Origin: a virus
Direction: 5' to 3' (one strand)
IMG/VR virus record: IMGVR_UViG_3300048834_001011
Coordinates: 1 to 56,829 of that record
DNA: 56,829 nt
The notes under the pieces are model-generated. The model had not been told where the DNA came from. It ran no database searches and saw nothing but the letters and a program-made list of their open reading frames with translations. The position numbers were made by a program, and so were the translations under genes. This document shows positions 24,102 through 32,904 of this stretch, piece by piece. Position 1 is the stretch's first letter. Every line of letters begins with the position of its first letter.

Positions 24102-27100
24102 TCAGTCGCCGAAGCGAAGATTCTTCAGGCGCGCGCCCAAAACCTCGGCGGCAGAGCGCACCTCAGGTTCGGGTGCTTTGCGCTCGATGAAAGTGAGCAT
24201 GTCCACCAGCAGGGAGCGAACTTCCAGGAAGTCCGCCAGCTCGGCTCGCAGTTGTTCGACGATAACTTGCGCCTCGGTGTCCTTGAGCAGCTGTTGCAAA
24301 GCGATGATGAGCTGACCCAGCCGCGTCACGCCGATCTCGGTGGCATCTGTCAGATCACGCGAGGCGTATTCGCTTACGCGCTTGAGACGTGCGTTGTTGG
24401 GCCGCATGTCGCCCATCACACGGGTGTAGTCCGTTACGCGGAAGGCCTTAGCAAAGTTCTGGTAGTTGTCCAGCTTGCCCGCGCCTGCGGTTTCCATGTC
24501 CATCATTCGCAGCACAAAGCGTTCGATACCGGTGAGGCGTCCCCAGGCGTCGGCGGTGAGATCCTCGGGCACCAGCAGGCTGGATGCGGTTTCCGCTGCC
24601 TGCTGGACGATTTCGTCCACCACCGTGACTTCACCCCGTGCGCGCGGGCGCAGAGCGAAGGTGGTGACGTCCTCGTCTCCGATGCGTGTGTAGGCGGTCA
24701 GCACCTTGAGGGCTGCTGCATACCCAGCCATCTGCAAGTCGGAGTCTCCCCACACCGGCTCACCGTGATGGGCTTCCACGGCGTCGTTCAGGTGCATCAT
24801 GGTTTCGATTTGCCGTGCCACTTCCTGCCGAACCGCTGGCAGCAGGCGCTGTTTGAAGCCGGTGCGCTCGCCTGCCGCACGCTTCTTGAGCATCAGGATG
24901 ACGGTGCCCTGAACGTAGCCACCTTTCTTCTGAGCGGAATTGGTTTCAGTTGCAACATACCAGGCAGCAAATACTTGCAAACCTGCTGCCCAGAAAATAC
25001 CGATCAAATCACCCCAAACAGCAGTGTCTTGGTGAGTAAACATCACGCATTGCATGCCGTTGTCGGGCATATGTTCGGCCATCGCTTTGTAGGCAGCGAC
25101 CATGCCGCGCCTGAAGTCCTCGCCGGAGCCTTTTACTGCTAGCGCACGGCGAGAGTCCCATACCCATCCGTCGAAGGGTTTTGGCGGATTCCTGCGCAAC
25201 CAAGCAATGAAAAATTCAGTGATTTCGTGGTAGTTGACAGCGTCGGCGTAAGGGGGGTCGGTTACGTAAATTTCCGCCTGAATTGAGTTGTCCGCTGCAG
25301 GACTTGAAGCTACCCGAGTCTCAACTTGTGCAATACCAGGCGCATCCCCAAAACCAATTATTGTGTGATTTTCCAGGTTGGGAACCGCACGTGCAGCGTA
25401 ATTAAATAAAGTGTTTAGCGCTTGGTTGGAAAATGTATTGACTTGATTTTCATGTCGCGAAGAAGTTGCCCATCTGCACAAACGAGAATTCCATTCGTAA
25501 GACTTGGATTGAACAACAAATAGTGCGGAGATGAGGCTTTCATCTTCGATTAGGCTCAAGCTTTTTCTATAGGTATAGTAAAGCAGTAACTGGCGTGGAT
25601 TAAACAAGTGATGCCAATGCGTCCAGCCCCGTTCACGAAATAAGCGCGTCGTCTCGTCACCTGGCTCGATAGCCATATTCGGCACTAGACCCTCGTCCTG
25701 CCAATGACGAAGATTAGCCGTAACAATACGTTCCACCTGCTGCTCACGCTGGTAGTCCGCATCAGTAGGTGCAGCAAAAAAGGTTTCTTGCCGTCCAGCG
25801 TCTAGCGTGTCTTTGGTAATCCACTGAACGCAGTAAAGCCGCTCTTGGAAAATGTCATCTTTCCGTGGTTTGAAGTCATCGGACGCCCACAATCTTAAGC
25901 GGTTTCCAGTGGTTCCATCTTCTTTTCGATAATCGCCGCGTAAGGTTTTTATGGACGTTCGGTAGGTCTTGCCGTCAAGCTGATAGACCATGTCGCCGTC
26001 TTGCTCGGTTCCTTGCCCAGCTGCCGCCATTTCATCCTCTGAGACATTGCTAATAACCTCAAAGGTGAACCGTTTGTTTTGGTGGTCTGGAGAGAGGCGC
26101 GCAATAACATTGCGCATTTTGGATATTACCCATGTGGGCGATATCGGAATCATCCATCCGGTTTCTGGGCAGCGGGCTTCAAGGCAGTACAAATAAGCCT
26201 TCGCCCGGTTACCATTGCTATCGTGCTCAACACCTAGGTCGATGACTTCTTTATCAACGGCCGCCGCTACTTTCCGCTGCGCTCGCTCAATTGCCAGCCG
26301 CCGCTCTGGCGAAGCACCGATGATATTGAATGCCCCCCACGTCAACATACAAGCGATTGGGTTAAGATCAGAAGCGTAGGCATCACAACCTATCCGCGCC
26401 GCCTCAAACGGGATCGAACCACCGCCACTAAAGGTGTCGGCCACGCGAGGACGATGTCCGTAGCGCAGGATGCCAAGTTGCTCAACCAACTCGGGAAGAG
26501 ACTTCACATTCACGCCTAAGTGGGCGTAATGTCGATTGACATCTTCCCAAACTGGGGCATACAGCCATTCCTGATCCAACTCTTCCGGTCGCTTGCCAAG
26601 ACTGGCCTTTTCCTCGTAGCTAGCACAGGTGGCCAGCAACTTGCGATAAATCACCAGCTTCTCGTCGTCACTCAGGCTGCGCTGCCAGCGCAGAGAGATG
26701 CCTTCTGCATCCGCGTCAAGTGGAAAGCGCATCCAGCGAACATCTCCACCTGTGACATCACCTCGCCTGAGCGTGGCCTTAAAGTAGTCCCACGGATTTT
26801 CGAGATGGATTCGCGCGGCAATCTCAGCTGGCGATACGGCGTTGCCGATCAACGCACGACGCGCCAAGCCCTCGTCGTCGAAGGCCATGAGTTTCTCGAA
26901 GATTGCAAGATCGGCCTGAGCGTCGTCGGTGGGCGGCAACAAACAGCCGAGCACAATTGCGCGCACCAGAATCAGAGGCTTGCGGCCTTTCCAGTAGGAG
27001 CCAAGTGCAGTAAGCGTTTGCCCTGCGCCGGCCTTGCGCTCTGTCTGCGATTCGACCGACACCTTCTGCGCGGGGAAAACTGTTTCGATCAGCGCGGGCG

Positions 27101-27146
27101 CATCTTTGAGTGCTAGTGGCGTGAGGGTTGTTGTTGTTCTTTGCAT
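24102..27146 (-). CDS. DUF1156 domain DNA methyltransferase
   Basis: A 1014-residue adenine-specific DNA methylase of the DUF1156 family. I start at ATG 27146 (MQRTTTTLTPLALKDAP); a longer frame to 27326 runs into the macro-domain gene and reads as non-native Arg/His-rich sequence. The DUF1156 region covers about residues 15-110. Motif I, ADTFSGGGSIPFEAA, is at 236-250, and the catalytic DPPYADAVNY is near residue 630. The long stretch between motifs I and IV is the place for the target-recognition region and is markedly AT-richer than the rest (about 24900-26250). It probably marks self DNA for the DUF499/helicase system. Confidence 0.85.
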   Translation of the reverse strand: MQRTTTTLTPLALKDAPALIETVFPAQKVSVESQTERKAGAGQTLTALGSYWKGRKPLILVRAIVLGCLLPPTDDAQADLAIFEKLMAFDDEGLARRALIGNAVSPAEIAARIHLENPWDYFKATLRRGDVTGGDVRWMRFPLDADAEGISLRWQRSLSDDEKLVIYRKLLATCASYEEKASLGKRPEELDQEWLYAPVWEDVNRHYAHLGVNVKSLPELVEQLGILRYGHRPRVADTFSGGGSIPFEAARIGCDAYASDLNPIACMLTWGAFNIIGASPERRLAIERAQRKVAAAVDKEVIDLGVEHDSNGNRAKAYLYCLEARCPETGWMIPISPTWVISKMRNVIARLSPDHQNKRFTFEVISNVSEDEMAAAGQGTEQDGDMVYQLDGKTYRTSIKTLRGDYRKEDGTTGNRLRLWASDDFKPRKDDIFQERLYCVQWITKDTLDAGRQETFFAAPTDADYQREQQVERIVTANLRHWQDEGLVPNMAIEPGDETTRLFRERGWTHWHHLFNPRQLLLYYTYRKSLSLIEDESLISALFVVQSKSYEWNSRLCRWATSSRHENQVNTFSNQALNTLFNYAARAVPNLENHTIIGFGDAPGIAQVETRVASSPAADNSIQAEIYVTDPPYADAVNYHEITEFFIAWLRRNPPKPFDGWVWDSRRALAVKGSGEDFRRGMVAAYKAMAEHMPDNGMQCVMFTHQDTAVWGDLIGIFWAAGLQVFAAWYVATETNSAQKKGGYVQGTVILMLKKRAAGERTGFKQRLLPAVRQEVARQIETMMHLNDAVEAHHGEPVWGDSDLQMAGYAAALKVLTAYTRIGDEDVTTFALRPRARGEVTVVDEIVQQAAETASSLLVPEDLTADAWGRLTGIERFVLRMMDMETAGAGKLDNYQNFAKAFRVTDYTRVMGDMRPNNARLKRVSEYASRDLTDATEIGVTRLGQLIIALQQLLKDTEAQVIVEQLRAELADFLEVRSLLVDMLTFIERKAPEPEVRSAAEVLGARLKNLRFGD

Positions 27147-27160
27147 TACCTGATGAATCC

Positions 27161-28219
27161 TCAATGGGCCGATGCCACTTCGGGCGACAGCCAGCCGTGG
27201 GAGCGCAGCCGCGCTTCGGCAATGGCAAGCTGGCGTGGGGTGAACTGCTGCTTGCGTGCGTTCCAGCCATAGACCTGACGTTCCACGATCTCGTGCTGCG
27301 TGGCACCCTCGCGGCTCATCACCCAATGCACTGTGGCCAGGAGTTCTAGCCCGTAAGGCGACTCGAAGCCTTCGACCAGCTTGGTTACGCGCTCGAAGCG
27401 GGCGCGGCTGATGTCGTGCTGATCCAGATAACCCTTGGCGTCTTCCACCGCGCCGGGCACCAGAGTGAGCGGCTTGTCCGGCGCATCGCCGCCGTCGGCA
27501 TAACCCGCGATCAAATGGCCTTCCACCGCCTTCAGCACATGGCGCAGGTTCTCGGCATAAGGGCCGTAGTGATGCTTGACGTACTGGAGCCGCAGCGGCT
27601 CACCAGCCTCCTGCATGAAGTACATCAGCTTGTGGACTTCCAGCAGGGTGACGAAGGGGTCGAGCAGGCCGCCAAGATAGCGCTGCATCAGCTCCACCAA
27701 GGCGGCGCGGCCCGCCGTCATTTTGGGCACCTCGCGCACGTGCGCCATCTTGTCGTTGGCCGGAGCCCCGTTCGGCTCAAACACCAGCACGCGTACTTCG
27801 GCAAGCTCCGCCAGTGCGCGCTCGATGCGTGGTCGCACCTCGTTCCAGTCCAGCCCGCCCAGGCCTGCGCCCAGCGGCGGGATGGCGATGGAGCGGATGC
27901 CCTTGTTGCGGATGACATTGACCAGATCGACAAGGCCCGCATCGATGTCTTCAATACGGCTCTTGCCGCGCCAGTGGCGCTTGGTCGGGAAGTTGATGAT
28001 GAAGCGCGGCAATGTGAGCTGCCCCGTCTCAAAAACGAACATGCGACCAGGCTGCACGGCTTCGCGTTTGCAGGCGGCCTCGTAAGCCTTGAAGTTTTCG
28101 GGGTAGACGTTCTTGAACTGCAAGGCGATACCGCGCCCCATCACACCAACGCAATTGACGGTGTTGACCAGTGCGTCGGCCTCACACTGGAGGATGTCGC
28201 CCGAGGTGTACTCGATCAT
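27161..28219 (-). CDS. darG: DarG-like macro-domain antitoxin
   Basis: A 352-residue antitoxin from ATG 28219, preceded by GAGAGGAG; an in-frame ATG at 28249 overlaps the toxin gene and is less likely. Residues 1-150 are a macro domain: NTVNCVGVMGRGIA (18-31) binds ADP-ribose and IPPLGAGLGGLDW (about 113-125) forms the second loop. It removes the ADP-ribose that DarT adds to thymidine in single-stranded DNA. The C-terminal 190 residues, with LLEVHKLMYFMQEAGEPLRL and YVKHHYGPYAENL, resemble a Panacea/SocA-like antitoxin fold and likely bind DarT directly. It is located 17 nt after darT. Confidence 0.85.
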   Translation of the reverse strand: MIEYTSGDILQCEADALVNTVNCVGVMGRGIALQFKNVYPENFKAYEAACKREAVQPGRMFVFETGQLTLPRFIINFPTKRHWRGKSRIEDIDAGLVDLVNVIRNKGIRSIAIPPLGAGLGGLDWNEVRPRIERALAELAEVRVLVFEPNGAPANDKMAHVREVPKMTAGRAALVELMQRYLGGLLDPFVTLLEVHKLMYFMQEAGEPLRLQYVKHHYGPYAENLRHVLKAVEGHLIAGYADGGDAPDKPLTLVPGAVEDAKGYLDQHDISRARFERVTKLVEGFESPYGLELLATVHWVMSREGATQHEIVERQVYGWNARKQQFTPRQLAIAEARLRSHGWLSPEVASAH

Positions 28220-28236
28220 GGCTGTGCTCCTCTCAT

Positions 28237-28887
28237 TCAGTAATACCAATCCGTTAGGACTTCGACCGCAGGCCGGTGTCCGTTCGCCGGAAGGGCGTTG
28301 ACGACTTGGCCGTAAACGGCTGCTGATTTGACGCCGATGCGCTCGATCAAATGCCAGGGGAAGCGCTGCTCCAGGAGGAACTCGGCCTGCTTGCCTTCCT
28401 TGTGCGCCCGCCAGTCGCGGGCCTGCACGGCAGTCCAGTTGATCTCGTTCAAGCGCGCGAGGTCGCTACGGTCTTCGAAGAAGTACGAGCCCGCGTTCGA
28501 CAGGGTGAATGCCCAGCGCGCAGCTTGCACGTTGGCCCACGCAACAACCGCGTTCAAGTCAGCTTCAAGATGCAGGATTGGCCCTTGCCCGCCGCGATAG
28601 GTCATCTCCGGATGGTTGCCCTGGTAGATCAGGTAGAGCATCACTGAGCGCGGGCAGAAGTAGAACGGCACGCAGTCGCCGACGTGTAGGTTGGGGTGGC
28701 TGCTGAGGCGCAGTTCGTTCAAGCGTCTCTGCTTGATGCCGGTCATGCCAATAGTGGTGCCCGCCGGTGCGCGCCGCACGATCTCCGCATCGCACCACAG
28801 TAGGCCGTCTGCCACGATTGAGGGCAGGCGATCCACATGGACGATGTGGTAGATCTTGGGCTGCGGCGGAACCAGCACGGCGTTCAT
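28237..28887 (-). CDS. darT: DarT-like DNA ADP-ribosyltransferase toxin
   Basis: A 216-residue DUF4433 protein. It starts MNAVLVPPQPKIYHIVHVDR, whose His and downstream Arg residues (RRLNELRL) line the NAD pocket. KQAEFLLEQRFPW carries the catalytic Glu in the family's usual context near residue 165. DarT ADP-ribosylates thymidine in single-stranded DNA, stalling replication; DarTG systems block phage by modifying phage DNA. The ATG overlaps the DUF3780 stop, so toxin production is tied to the restriction-like genes. All catalytic landmarks are present, so it appears active, neutralised by the following macro-domain gene. Confidence 0.87.
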   Translation of the reverse strand: MNAVLVPPQPKIYHIVHVDRLPSIVADGLLWCDAEIVRRAPAGTTIGMTGIKQRRLNELRLSSHPNLHVGDCVPFYFCPRSVMLYLIYQGNHPEMTYRGGQGPILHLEADLNAVVAWANVQAARWAFTLSNAGSYFFEDRSDLARLNEINWTAVQARDWRAHKEGKQAEFLLEQRFPWHLIERIGVKSAAVYGQVVNALPANGHRPAVEVLTDWYY

Positions 28888-29516
28888 GGCACTTCGTCTC
28901 CGAACAGCCCCAGCGATCCCTGGGCGGCTTCCTGCTCAGATTTGCCACGTCGTGCGCGAGGGGCGAGCAGTTCGCTCTGCGCCACATCGCCCAAAGCGTG
29001 CTTGAGCGCCACGCGCCAGCCCTTGCCCGCATCCATCACCCCGCCGGTGCTCATGGCGGTCATGCCGAACAGCCACCAGCGTTCCTCCGGGCGCAGCGCC
29101 AACCAGTTGCGCACGCCTACGGGAATTTTCTCCATCTCCATCTGTTCGACGGCCCAAGCCAGTACGCACAATTCCTTGCCGAGCAAGCGATCCACCGAGT
29201 TGTCGCCGACCTTCCATGCGCCCGCCTTGATACCGTGCGAGGCCAAGCGGGCATTGAAGGCGCGCTGCACCTCGGCGCGGATGGCCGTCCAGCGCGGGCG
29301 ATCCAGCAGAACACGGTCGATCACCGCGTTGTCGTTGCTTGCGGCCTGCAAGCCGAGGTGTTCGCTGATCTGAACCTTGCCGGTGCTGGCCTTGGGAATG
29401 GTGATCTTGAAGTGATGCGGATCGGAAGTCGCAGGCACGCCAAAACCCAGCGTGTGCAGCACTTGCGCACGCGTCTTGGGCGATGGTGTGTTGCCTGCGG
29501 CCTTGGCCATCCTCAT
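28884..29516 (-). CDS. DUF3780 family protein
   Basis: A 210-residue protein that matches DUF3780 in size and context; this family is typically encoded between a DUF499 ATPase and DUF1156 methylase. Notable segments are TLGFGVPATSDPHHFKITIP near the start, WLALRPEERWWLFGMTAMS in the middle and a low-complexity Glu/Gln/Ala C-terminus. No catalytic motif is obvious. It overlaps the DUF499 stop and the darT start by four bases each, so the three are co-translated. It is probably a structural or adaptor subunit linking the ATPase and methylase. Confidence 0.72.
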   Translation of the reverse strand: MRMAKAAGNTPSPKTRAQVLHTLGFGVPATSDPHHFKITIPKASTGKVQISEHLGLQAASNDNAVIDRVLLDRPRWTAIRAEVQRAFNARLASHGIKAGAWKVGDNSVDRLLGKELCVLAWAVEQMEMEKIPVGVRNWLALRPEERWWLFGMTAMSTGGVMDAGKGWRVALKHALGDVAQSELLAPRARRGKSEQEAAQGSLGLFGDEVP

Positions 29517-32500
29517 TCCTCCTGATTGATGTCGCCCGGCTTCAGCTCGATTCCGGCGAGCTTGGCGAATTCTTTGAGTGCAAAGCCGGTATCGAAGGCG
29601 ATGCCGTCGGCAATGGCGATGTTGAGCGGGGCGTCGGGTTCCTTGAGCACGTCGCGCAGGCTGTTGACCACGCCTTCGATGATGGCGGCGGTGACTTCGC
29701 GCTCCTGGAAGCGCACGGTCACGGTGTTTTCGCCCTCACCGATTTCGACGCGCACCCCCTTGAAGCGTGTGCCCGGCTGATCGCGGAAGCGGTTGATGAC
29801 GCTGAAGACGCGGTCGGTGGTGTCGAGGGCAACACGCTTACTTTGCAGGCGGGCGGGCTTGCTGTCGACGATCTGCACCGTCTTGTCGCCGCTGGCGGGG
29901 ATCTGGAAATCCGCTGTCTTGTTGGCCTCGCCCGCGCGGGCAAATACCAGCAGACGGCAGCTTGCGGAACCGATCTCGAACGGCGCGTCGTAGCGGGTAC
30001 CGTCCTTGGGGTTGGAGCCGTCCAGGGTGTAGAAGATATCGGCGTGTGGTGTGGCGGCCAGGGTGATCCGACGCTTGTCGGCGGCAGGTTCGACCTGATG
30101 ACGAATCTTGAGGTCGGCAAGCCAGCGGGTGGCAGGGCCGGTTTCATATCGCCCAGTGGGTTCCTTCACCACAAAGTAGACCGTGCCTTCGCCGGTGGCG
30201 AAGTTCTCCAAATCTTCAACCTTGTTGTCCTTGTCGGACACGTCGGGTTTGTTCGACCAGTAGACGACCGGACTGTCACCCGCGTGGCGCGGCGTGAGGC
30301 TCAGGACCGTCTCGCCGGTGTCCGGCTTGACATTGACGACGGAAACATTGACGGTAGTCTTGTCCTTGGGGAACGGGCCCTTCTCGATATAACCGTCCTC
30401 GCCCAAGCGCCAGCGGCCTTGCTTCAGGGCCTCTGTTTTCAGCGTATCCAGGCCACTGGCACCCGGCATCCACGGCCAGATCGGCGAGCACTTGGCGCGG
30501 GTGGCGACGTCTTTCCAGGGCGTGCGACGGTTGTCCTTACCGGACGGCCACAGGTACTCCTCGGCCTGTGCGAAGCATTCGTCGAAGTTGTCCTTGCCCA
30601 GTTCTGCGACGAGCTTGTAATCAGCGCGTGGGCTGGACAGCAGTTTTTCGATCTGCGTCTCGGCGGACTGATCGCCCTGGCCGAGTTTGAGGCCTTGGTC
30701 GATGCTGACCTTGCCCAGTTTGTTACTGCCATCCACCGCATCGTTCACGGGAATGTAGAGGCAGTTGTAGGCGGCGGACAGCGCCTTGCCGAAGCGATCT
30801 TCCGACTCTTCGAAGCGGTCGCGGGCTTCTTCGAAAAGGGTGTCGCCCGACTTGAGGCGCTTGTGGATCTGCTCGATGGCGTACAGCTCGCGCAACCGCT
30901 CTTCGACCGCGTCGGCCAGCAGGCTGTCCTGGCCGCTCAACACCAGCAGGTTGTTCTTCTCCTGCTGGTAGTCGAAGAAATTTTGCAACTCGTTGGGCGG
31001 CACCTTGCCGTCCGGCTTGATGACGATCAGGGTGCGTGGGCCACCGAGCTTGAGTTCATCCAGCCGGGGCAGTACCTGCACGTCCTGATAGGCGATCTTG
31101 CTGACCGGCGTGAGGATGCCCGAGAGGCGATTGATGAGTGCCTGATCGACCTTGGGTTGCGGTACTTCCTTGGCGTTGCGCTCGATCTGACGCGAGAGGT
31201 TCTCAGTTTCCTTGATGAAGAAGCGTTGCTCTTCACGGTGGAGGTACCACGCCGATTCACGCAGGCGTTGCAAGGCCTGCAGGAACTCGTCGGGCTTGCG
31301 CTGCGGCGCGGCCAGGAACTCGATCAATTCGCTTTCCGACAGGCCGATACGTCCGCCGACAGCGCGGGACAGACTGGATGACAGCAGCAAGGTCATGAGC
31401 TGCTGCGCAGCATCGCCCGCCAGGTCGGCGTCGATTTGCTCGGCGATGGCATTGCCCGTGTCGGCGATGTCGCGCGTCACAGCCGGCATCAGCTTGGGCG
31501 CAATGCGCTCGATCTCGTCCTTGACTTGCTCGTCGTTCAAGTTGAGATGCTGCGTGCCGATCAGGAAGACGTCGTCGGCTTCGCGCTCATCAACACTCTT
31601 GAGCAGGCGCGCGGTGAACTGCATCAGGCCACGGGTCTGGCGGAAGCCTTCGTTCTCCTTGAACAGCGCGACGAGGTGCTTGAAGGAGGGATGAAAGGGA
31701 TAGGTTTCCCGCACCTGCTCGGCGATCTGCTCGATGCTGCTGGCGACGATGTAGCCGCCATCCTCGGCCTTCTTGATCTGCTGTGCGTACTCTTCAGCGA
31801 CGTCGGAAACGACACGCTCGTCCGGCAGCTCGTCGATGAGGCGCTTCTTCAGGATTTCGTAGATTTCGTTGCCCGCCAGTTGCACCGGCGTGATGGTCAT
31901 GGCCTGACGGCGGGTTTCCTGCTGCAGGTTAGAAATGGCGTCGGCTAGCGCCTTGGTCTGGGCCTTGTAGCTTCCAGACAGGTTGGCGACCACGATGGCG
32001 CAGTTGGGCAGTTCCAGTGCGGCGCTCATCAGGCTGGAGAGGCTGTAGACCGCCATGTTGGCCAGCGTGCCCTGACCGAATACCTGCGTACTGGCGTTGT
32101 CGAGATAGGGCGGCAGTTCGTCAAGCAGGATCAGCGTCGGCTTGTCGCCAATGATTTCCTTCCACTGACGTTGATCGACAGCCTTCGGCCCATTCGCCCA
32201 ATACGGCTTGATGGCTTCTGCGGCTCCAAGCTGGGTGGCGATCTCGCCCCAGATGAAGTTGTCGGGGTTGTTGCGTCCGTTGAACGCCGCAATGCGCGCT
32301 TGGCCGAAGTCGATGCGCGAGGCCAGATCCGCAGGCAGAACATCCTTGCGCAGATGTGCATGGCGGGCAAGCAATCCCAGTGCGATCATCATGTGCGTTT
32401 TACCGCCGCCCATCGCCTGGGTCAGTTCGAAGACAGCCTGATCCGACTTGCCGGACAGACGCAGCAGACCTTCACGGAAAAGCTGATCCATGCCGTGGGT

Positions 32501-32638
32501 GACGAAGTTGCGCGAGAAGAACTCGCTGCCGTCGCCCGCGTCATTGATGAGGTCTGCGAGGTTCTCGATGCCCTGAGCCATCCGGTAGTCCCGAATGACC
32601 GGGTTGAACCGACAGGCTTGCTTGACCGTCTTGATCAT
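29513..32638 (-). CDS. DUF499 ATPase of defence operon
   Basis: A 1041-residue ATPase from ATG 32638 (MIKTVKQACRFNPVIRDYRM). The frame runs upstream to 32995, but that extension overlaps the regulator and lacks coding character. AAA+/STAND-like core motifs are AMGGGKTHMM (Walker A, about 75-84) and LILLDELPPY (Walker B, about 169-178). Helical sequence continues to about residue 600. A C-terminal beta-rich region includes FYTLDGSNPKDGTRYDAPF, a chitobiase-like repeat seen in such proteins. DUF499 proteins are the large ATPases of methylase-helicase defence systems. ATGA overlap with the regulator gene indicates coupling. Confidence 0.85.
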   Translation of the reverse strand: MIKTVKQACRFNPVIRDYRMAQGIENLADLINDAGDGSEFFSRNFVTHGMDQLFREGLLRLSGKSDQAVFELTQAMGGGKTHMMIALGLLARHAHLRKDVLPADLASRIDFGQARIAAFNGRNNPDNFIWGEIATQLGAAEAIKPYWANGPKAVDQRQWKEIIGDKPTLILLDELPPYLDNASTQVFGQGTLANMAVYSLSSLMSAALELPNCAIVVANLSGSYKAQTKALADAISNLQQETRRQAMTITPVQLAGNEIYEILKKRLIDELPDERVVSDVAEEYAQQIKKAEDGGYIVASSIEQIAEQVRETYPFHPSFKHLVALFKENEGFRQTRGLMQFTARLLKSVDEREADDVFLIGTQHLNLNDEQVKDEIERIAPKLMPAVTRDIADTGNAIAEQIDADLAGDAAQQLMTLLLSSSLSRAVGGRIGLSESELIEFLAAPQRKPDEFLQALQRLRESAWYLHREEQRFFIKETENLSRQIERNAKEVPQPKVDQALINRLSGILTPVSKIAYQDVQVLPRLDELKLGGPRTLIVIKPDGKVPPNELQNFFDYQQEKNNLLVLSGQDSLLADAVEERLRELYAIEQIHKRLKSGDTLFEEARDRFEESEDRFGKALSAAYNCLYIPVNDAVDGSNKLGKVSIDQGLKLGQGDQSAETQIEKLLSSPRADYKLVAELGKDNFDECFAQAEEYLWPSGKDNRRTPWKDVATRAKCSPIWPWMPGASGLDTLKTEALKQGRWRLGEDGYIEKGPFPKDKTTVNVSVVNVKPDTGETVLSLTPRHAGDSPVVYWSNKPDVSDKDNKVEDLENFATGEGTVYFVVKEPTGRYETGPATRWLADLKIRHQVEPAADKRRITLAATPHADIFYTLDGSNPKDGTRYDAPFEIGSASCRLLVFARAGEANKTADFQIPASGDKTVQIVDSKPARLQSKRVALDTTDRVFSVINRFRDQPGTRFKGVRVEIGEGENTVTVRFQEREVTAAIIEGVVNSLRDVLKEPDAPLNIAIADGIAFDTGFALKEFAKLAGIELKPGDINQEE

Positions 32639-32832
32639 GAACGCGCTCCGTTGTTGTTCTTGATTTCCTCGGAGTGCTGAATCGCAATGCCGTGCCGCTC
32701 GCAGTAGCCCCGAATCAGAACTTCGACCATGTTCGCGATGGATCGATGCTCCTGATCCGCCGCGATGCGAAGCGCTTCCTTGAGTCCGGGGTCGATACGA
32801 AATGTGAGCGTGGCAGTCTTGACTGTGGCCAT
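32635..32832 (-). CDS. Ribbon-helix-helix (Arc/CopG-type) regulator
   Basis: A 65-residue protein, MATVKTATLTFRIDPGLKEA, with the classic RHH pattern: a beta strand (TATLTFRIDP) followed by two helices (LKEALRIAADQEH, SIANMVEVLIRGYCERHG). Start 32832 has GGAGAGG upstream. The in-frame extension to 33054 runs through the promoter region and is discarded. It is the first gene of the leftward defence operon, overlaps DUF499 by ATGA, and is preceded within 50 bp by palindromes. It very likely dimerises on them and represses its own operon; this is inferred from position. Confidence 0.78.
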   Translation of the reverse strand: MATVKTATLTFRIDPGLKEALRIAADQEHRSIANMVEVLIRGYCERHGIAIQHSEEIKNNNGARS

Positions 32833-32848
32833 AGCCTCTCCAGGAACC

Positions 32849-32874
32849 ACTGTAAATGTACTGCACTTTACAGT
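32849..32874 (-). promoter_or_regulatory. Operator palindrome of defence operon
   Basis: ACTGTAAA at 32849-32856 is repeated as a perfect inverted copy TTTACAGT at 32867-32874 with a 10-nt spacer, 17 bp upstream of the regulator's start. It is the expected geometry for an RHH autorepressor site. A -10-like hexamer could lie within it, but no strong sigma-70 promoter is evident. Confidence 0.6.
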
Positions 32875-32880
32875 ATCGCG

Positions 32881-32904
32881 GCAGTTCCCACAATGCGGAA
32901 CTGC
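32881..32904. promoter_or_regulatory. Second inverted repeat upstream of defence operon
   Basis: GCAGTTCC (32881-32888) and GGAACTGC (32897-32904) form a perfect 8-bp inverted repeat with an 8-nt spacer, six bases from the first operator. It may be a second regulator site or an activator site. Between here and the ssrA-like fragment (to about 33195) I see no supportable gene. Confidence 0.4.

Noticed and set aside
29483-31381. 632-codon plus-strand frame opposite DUF499
   Set aside because: Antisense shadow of a gene with Walker motifs and operon coupling.
20461-32880. BREX or DISARM system
   Set aside because: No PglZ, BrxL, DrmA, DrmB or DUF1998 is present; DUF499, DUF3780 and DUF1156 indicate another class.
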